Shown here piece after piece: positions 28,401 to 32,844 of a stretch of DNA of 32,844 nucleotides (its first letter is position 1; every line of letters begins with the position of its first letter). The notes below the pieces were generated by a model. The model saw nothing but the letters and a program-made list of their open reading frames with translations. It made no database searches and was not told the DNA's origin. Position numbers and translations under genes: made by a program. The DNA lies in assembly GCA_001598975.1 (NCBI GenBank), contig BBXU01003097.1, positions 1 through 32,844 on the forward strand. The letters are read 5' to 3'. The DNA is from Parachlorella kessleri. Lineage: Eukaryota > Chlorophyta > Trebouxiophyceae > Chlorellales > Chlorellaceae.

Positions 28401-31400
28401 GCTGCAATGCGTGCTTGCCGTGCACAAGATGATGTGGACACTTATTCCTTCCATCCGTGGTCATCACGGCATGTGAACAGTGTGCAATCTGGGCAACAGC
28501 CCTCTCTTCCCCACGCACCTGTGCTCGCGTGCTGAGCATGCTACGGATGTCGCTTGCAATGCTGGGCACATCGCCTGCATCTTGTTTTAGCTGGGAGAAC
28601 TCCTGCATGGCAGGCGTTGCAAAGGCTGGTGTGCTTTTTAGGGCTATGTCAAACCAAAGAACACAGGCAAGACACAAAGCATAACAGTTAAACTGCATAG
28701 ACCCCTGTCAGCCCAGTATCCCTGTACCTCCTATGATCGCATTACCTGCCACCCTAAGTAAAAACCCAAAGAACAGCTCAAGTGAGGATAAGGCAGCCGT
28801 TCGTTGCCGCTGCTAAGGCTGCAGGGCAGTCCGTGTCTGCCACACCCACATCATGATTTGCTGTGCATGGCATTTGTGGGTGATTAGCAGGCAAAGGCTC
28901 CGATGCAGCAGACACATGAGAACAACCACTCCGCCGCGGTGGTAAGCCGTCAAGCCTTTACACAGAAGCAGTAGACACGGGTGTGATGAAGGAAGACTCA
29001 AGGCACCGGAAGAAGGAGGAAGACCCCCCATGCACGGTCACTTGCCTCCAGCAGGACGGCCATCATGGTGCACCATGACTAAGGCTGTGGAAGAATGAGA
29101 CTGAAGGAAGGAAGAAAGAAAGGTACCCCATTTCACAGCAGCCACTTGCCTCCAGCAGGACGGCCACCACGAATTGGCGAAGGATGAAGAGGGTCAGCAC
29201 CGGCAGCAGGAAGTACCACATCACAGCAGAGAAGCTCTGCAGGCGGGGCGCAACAGGGCGGGGTAGGGGACAGCGCAGCACAGCGTGAGCACCGTAGCAT
29301 ACGGAGCAGGGAACGGAGTGCGGAATGCTCATGCAGAGGCTGTACACCCAGCGTACTGCGAGGCGTACCAACCGCAAGCTCGGGGTGGTTGTTGGTTGAA
29401 GCGAAGCCCAAGTGGCCTCTCTGGGATGCCTGCCCCGGTGCTCATACACAACATCAACATCGGCTATGGGAGTCCAGTCCCGCCCAGGGTGATACGGGAC
29501 TGGGCTATAGGTATGCCTTACCCACGACACAGCAGCCAGGATGGCAAGGGCGCCGCTGAGCGCCACTTGGCAGCCAATCTTCAGCCAAGCCCCTGCAGGA
29601 TTAGACTCACAAAAAGCACGGAGCAGAACCATGCGCACCTGTGCCGCGTTGAGGTTGCTGTGGCTAGCACCGCTGGAGGCGGACAGCAGCTGGGCATAGG
29701 AGTGGACGTCGCCGCCGATGACACCCTCCAGGACACCTGCAGCAAGGTAGAATTGAAAGACCTGAGAATCTGTTCCCTGGGTAATCCCTGGGGAGTAGCA
29801 TGGCGGCAGCGCATTGTCGCTGGTGTCGCCGCCAATGACAGCCTCCAGCACAGACCTGCAAGAAAGCAAGGGGTGTTAGGAGGGACCTGAGGACCTGATT
29901 TTTGAGGATTGGCAATCCTCGAAATCATGGCGGCAGCGCATTGTCGGTGGCAGCGTCGGCGCCAATAACGGCTTCCAGCACATGCAAGCAAGCAAGCGAC
30001 GGTACACTGAGGGATGTGATGACCTGATGCCTTCATAGAAACAACATGGCAGCTGGGAAGGGCTGAGTAAGGCGTCACCAACAACAAGATATTAAAAGGG
30101 GGCGGGAAGCGGCTTTCCTGGGCAAGCTTCAAAGATCCATTGCCGCAGGCAGGGGCAGCCACGCAGCGCGCACTTCAGGGTTTGGACTGCAGCGGCAGCA
30201 CCAGTTGTTGCTTGAACCGCCATTACCTACCTGGGAGCAACCTACCTGATGCCGATAGTACAGGTACCTATTGCGGCGGTTCCACCTCGCGGCACACTCC
30301 CAGGGGAGATGACCTGCTTGCGAGCGCAAGAATACACACTGAGCTGTAGTATGGCTCAAGAGCTGTGCACAGCGTAGCCCGTGCCCACCTCTCAGCGCAA
30401 CTCCCATGGATGACAGTTGCTTGACCATGTCGCCAAACGCGATGGAAGCAAAGCCCACCAGCAGCACAACAACCGCGCCCGTCAGCAGCAGCAGGTGGAG
30501 CACCTGGGGCGCCGACTGCAACATGAGCGTGGGAGCGGGGGTTGTCTTGCGTTGAGTCTGCGCCATGATGGTGGCAATCGCAGCAATTGTTTGGGTTTGG
30601 CGGGGGTGGAACCGCGCCTGTGCATGGGAGGTGAAGGGCAGACAGGGGAGACCTACATTATATAGCAGCAGGTGGAGCGCCCGGGACCCCCTCCAGAGCA
30701 TGTTCCAATGTTGACAAACAGGGAGGTGCCAGCGCACGGCAGCAGGCAGGGCGGAGGGGACAAGGAGCCTTATGTGTGGGTCGGATCGATGCTCTCCGCG
30801 AGACCTGCAACTCACCCTTAGCTTAGTTGCAGGAAGGCGACAGTTGACAAGAGGGAAGGCACTGTACCTTAGTAAGAGTGAGGGTGATGACAGCCAGGCG
30901 GCGCTGCGCTGTGAGGCTCCACATGAGCCGCACGATGAGCATGAGGAGAACCATGCCCTGCAGGCACACGCCGGCCTGGCAGCTGCACTTGACTTTTTTT
31001 TCATAGCATCATTGCATTTGCTGCGTGTGCCGCCCGCATGAATGGCACCGCGAGCAGCTGCAGGCCGGGGGCCGGCTGGGCCTCTCATGCGCTCGAAGGC
31101 AAGTGTTGGCTCCTCACGGCTGCTATGTCATGGGTCCCAAAGGTGACACCCTTGTTTAACGATACGGCGGATATCATGTATTGTGAGCACCTCAGGAGCC
31201 ACTGGCTGCCCTCCCCTCCTCCCACCTGCAGGCTGCTGTAGAGGGTGTTGAGGGTGGAGAGGTGGTCGATCATGCCCAGCGACTCTGCAAATGCCTCAAA
31301 CCCTGCACGCATGCATGTGCAAGTGCCGCCTCACAAGTGCTGTCAAACTGCCAAGGGCGCCTTTCAGTGGTAATACTCTATGACCATCTATGCGGGCTTC

Positions 31401-32844
31401 TTGTTGGCCGCACTTGGGGCACTCACGGGAGCATGGCCAGGTGGCGGCCCGCTGGTAGACTCGACTAGACCTTTACGCGGGGCATCTGTGCCCATGTAGT
31501 CGGGTTGTTAAGTACAGAGGATCACAAGCTCAGCATCCACTGTGCGCTGCCAGACGCTGAGGTCAATCATACGTGGCACCAGAGGAGCTTAGTACATCCT
31601 GGCTTTTTGTTGGCCCCCAAATGGGGGACTCACGGCAGCATGGTCAGGTGGCAGTATGCTGTTAGACTAGACTAGAAGACCTTACCCCCATCATTGGCAG
31701 GCAGGCTCCAGCGGTCGGGGCCACCCGGGGTAGTCGCATTCGTGGCAGCCACGGTCACATTTGTGGCAGCTACCACTGTCTCCAAGCGCTTGGTCAGCAG
31801 CATGCGGGCCTTGGCATGGTTGGTGGCATCGTAGCTGCAGTGACAGTTCAGTTGAGGGGGGTTAGCCTGGGGCTCAACCTCCCCTGTGTGTGTCTGTGTG
31901 TGGTTGGGGTGGGGGTGGGGTGGGGTGGGGTGGGGGTCCGGGGGCTTGTTAGCACACCGCAAGGATGACTTATAAAGCCGTGAGTGGCACTTGAGGCGTC
32001 CCTGGAAGAAGGCATCGCAACAACCTTGCAGGTGCACAACATGAAGGAGCGCATGGGAGACTCAACAGACAGGATGACTCACAGCGAGTAGTCGGCCTGG
32101 ACCTGCAGCTTCTGCTGCTCCGCCACCAGCACGCCCAGCAGGATAAGCGCGCCCAGCATGGGAGCTGACGTGGCAGCATCAAACATGAACAGCCGGTCGC
32201 CGACCACACCCTGCGCTCACGGCCACCAGTCGTACGCTGTGTTGACAGGTATCTTCCCAGCCTGCCGCCACCTGGCATTTGCTCTTGTGAGCCTTGAATG
32301 GTGCCCTGGGGAACCACAGGACACCAGCCAGGGGCGTTGGGAAGGCGACGCCCTCGGCTACACAACATGCACCCGAGCCCGCGATGTGGCCCGGGGACCA
32401 CTGGCAAAGTGCTCCTTACCCGCAGGTTTAGCTTCCTGTGCTGACTCCCCGTGCTGAGCTTGCCATGGAGGGTGGCTCCCAGGGATCCTAGCCGGAAAAC
32501 AACCAGCAAAATCTGCAGCAGGGTGGAGGGGACAGTTGCTACAGTAGCACCGGCTGTGGGATCCCTGCCTTGGGTGCTATGCAACAGCATGCAGGTGCGT
32601 GGCCACACCTCAGCCTATGTCACGGTGCAGCAGAGCACGTCTGGGTTGCCTGCAGCAATGTCTAACACAAATTCACTAAAACCCCTCCACAGAGCACCCT
32701 CACTCCTGTCAGCGAGCGTTCCCTGACTCACTTGCAGTACACTAAATGACCCCACCACCCGAATGCTTTCCCCCAACCCAACCAGTAACACATCATCCGG
32801 CCGTCTACCCTTGCCGACAGCTTCACACCTCTCAACCATGTTCA
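22421..32844 (-). CDS. Polycystin/TRP-like cation channel with giant disordered C-terminus (5' end outside window)
   Basis: Fifteen phase-compatible exons: >32844-32732, 32512-32420, 32210-32083, 31834-31686, 31302-31226, 30957-30868, 30515-30389, 29736-29639, 29236-29150, 28602-28519, 28308-28132, 27995-27838, 27747-26469, 26181-26097 and 25797-22421; about 2,039 residues visible. The membrane part resembles the PKD channel domain: helices VLQILLVVFRLGSLG and APMLGALILLGVLVA, an S4-like GMVLLMLIVRLMWSL with RRLAVITLTLTK, an S5-like helix ending FGDMVKQLSSMGVALR, a pore-like GVLEGVIGGDVHSY, and S6 VMWYFLLPVLTLFILRQFVV. A cytosolic coil, an EF-hand-like stretch (VDVDGLALVLREV), then disordered exons of 1.28 and 3.38 kb rich in Ser, Pro, Ala and Gln follow. 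Between them is a coiled coil (QIHLQRMRVVGEE to YDAMGSDLQRMIAEL) made by joining three exons. The tail ends with basic PPKKKPKPKG. The exon ending at 29150 uses a GC donor. Ion selectivity and location are unknown; the N-terminus is missing. Confidence 0.82.
28702..28764 (+). repeat. Dispersed repeat family A, weak partial copy 4
   Basis: CCCCTGTCAGCCCAGTATCC, then ATTACCTGCCACCCTAAG, resembling the copy at 16461. It lies in a polycystin intron. Confidence 0.5.
29040..29066 (-). repeat. Copy of polycystin S6-exon tail with its GC donor
   Basis: CACTTGCCTCCAGCAGGACG and GCCATC repeat 29143-29168 about 103 bp downstream in gene direction. On the minus strand both read GCCGTCCTGCTGGAG followed by GCAAGTG, so even the unusual GC donor is copied. 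Confidence 0.8.
29640..30060 (-). repeat. Array of pore-exon copies in polycystin intron
   Basis: The real pore exon is 29736-29639. Related blocks lie upstream in gene direction at about 29868-29788 (VLEAVIGGD translation) and 29995-29928 (VLEAVIGAD, then a stop). A further weak flank match (GACCTGATG, ATGGCAGC) occurs near 30020-30055. Spacing is about 118-130 bp. The copy at 29868 keeps an acceptor, but its frame is shifted by two bases relative to the preceding exon, so it does not fit as an alternative exon. Confidence 0.75.
31391..31690. repeat. Diverged direct repeat of about 90 bp in polycystin intron
   Basis: 31391-31480 and 31599-31690 share CTT(C/T)TTGTTGGCC, ACTCACGG(G/C)AGCATGG, CAGGTGGC and a GACTAGAC end. 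The second copy ends at the donor of exon 31834-31686, so the duplicated unit again touches an exon border. Confidence 0.7.
31885..31944 (+). repeat. GT run and G-rich (GGGGT)n minisatellite
   Basis: A TGTGTGTCTGTGTGTGG run is followed by repeated GGGGT and GGGGGT units on the plus strand, inside a polycystin intron. At least five G-runs of four or more could fold a G-quadruplex on the non-coding strand. Confidence 0.8.
32286..32395 (-). mobile_element. Dispersed repeat family B, copy in polycystin intron
   Basis: GACACCAGCCAGGGGCGTTG and GACGCCCTCGGCTACACAAC match the copy at 12595-12756, roughly four bases in five by eye. The (AAAT)n end is missing here. It lies between the exons at 32512-32420 and 32210-32083. 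Confidence 0.7.

Overview
This window is nuclear DNA from a eukaryote, most likely a chlorophycean green alga of the Scenedesmus/Tetradesmus type. The evidence is intron-dense genes with GT..AG splice sites and compatible phases, GC-rich coding sequence with long Ala/Gln/Pro/Ser low-complexity tracts, candidate TGTAA poly(A) signals, and family content such as U2AF35, a DOMON protein, a GT92 glycosyltransferase, a PAP2 phosphatase and a polycystin-like channel. The lineage is inferred from style; no marker gene is present. There are no prokaryotic operons, CRISPR arrays or rRNA genes.

Layout, left to right. 1-1880 (-): 5' part of the splicing factor U2AF35, its 3' end lost off the left edge. 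2295-3155 (-): a 5'-truncated LINE-like retrotransposon with a (TTGA)n tail and a target-site duplication. 4149-5991 (-): F-box/LRR protein. 6364-8406 (+): secreted or type I membrane DOMON protein with a Gln-rich linker. 8407-10521: gene-free, with dispersed repeats and a nested tandem duplication. 10522-13215 (-): type II membrane GT92 glycosyltransferase. 13987-16002 (-): secreted LRR protein. 16003-17219: intergenic, with a compact inverted-repeat element (MITE-like). 17220-18751 (-): TIP30/HTATIP2-like NAD(P)-binding protein. It is divergent, across only 224 bp, from 18976-21595 (+): a PAP2-type lipid phosphatase. 22421 to the right edge (-): a polycystin/TRP-like channel whose cytosolic C-terminus is a very long disordered region of about 1,500 residues. 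Its N-terminus is beyond the window.

I rebuilt the exon structures by hand. In most genes the splice phases agree at every junction and splicing restores family motifs that are split between exons (PAP2 motif 1, the third PAP2 motif, the GT92 start of the catalytic domain, the TIP30 glycine motif). The genes are unrelated housekeeping, membrane and surface functions; nothing suggests a shared pathway.

The most unusual signal is structural. In at least three genes (U2AF35, PAP2, polycystin) short tandem duplications straddle exon-intron borders. They leave decayed copies of exon ends, often with a splice site, 70-130 bp away in the neighbouring intron. Two dispersed short repeat families (called A and B here) and a 243-bp inverted-repeat element also recur in introns, 3' flanks and intergenic DNA. 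I found no convincing new defence or metabolic system.
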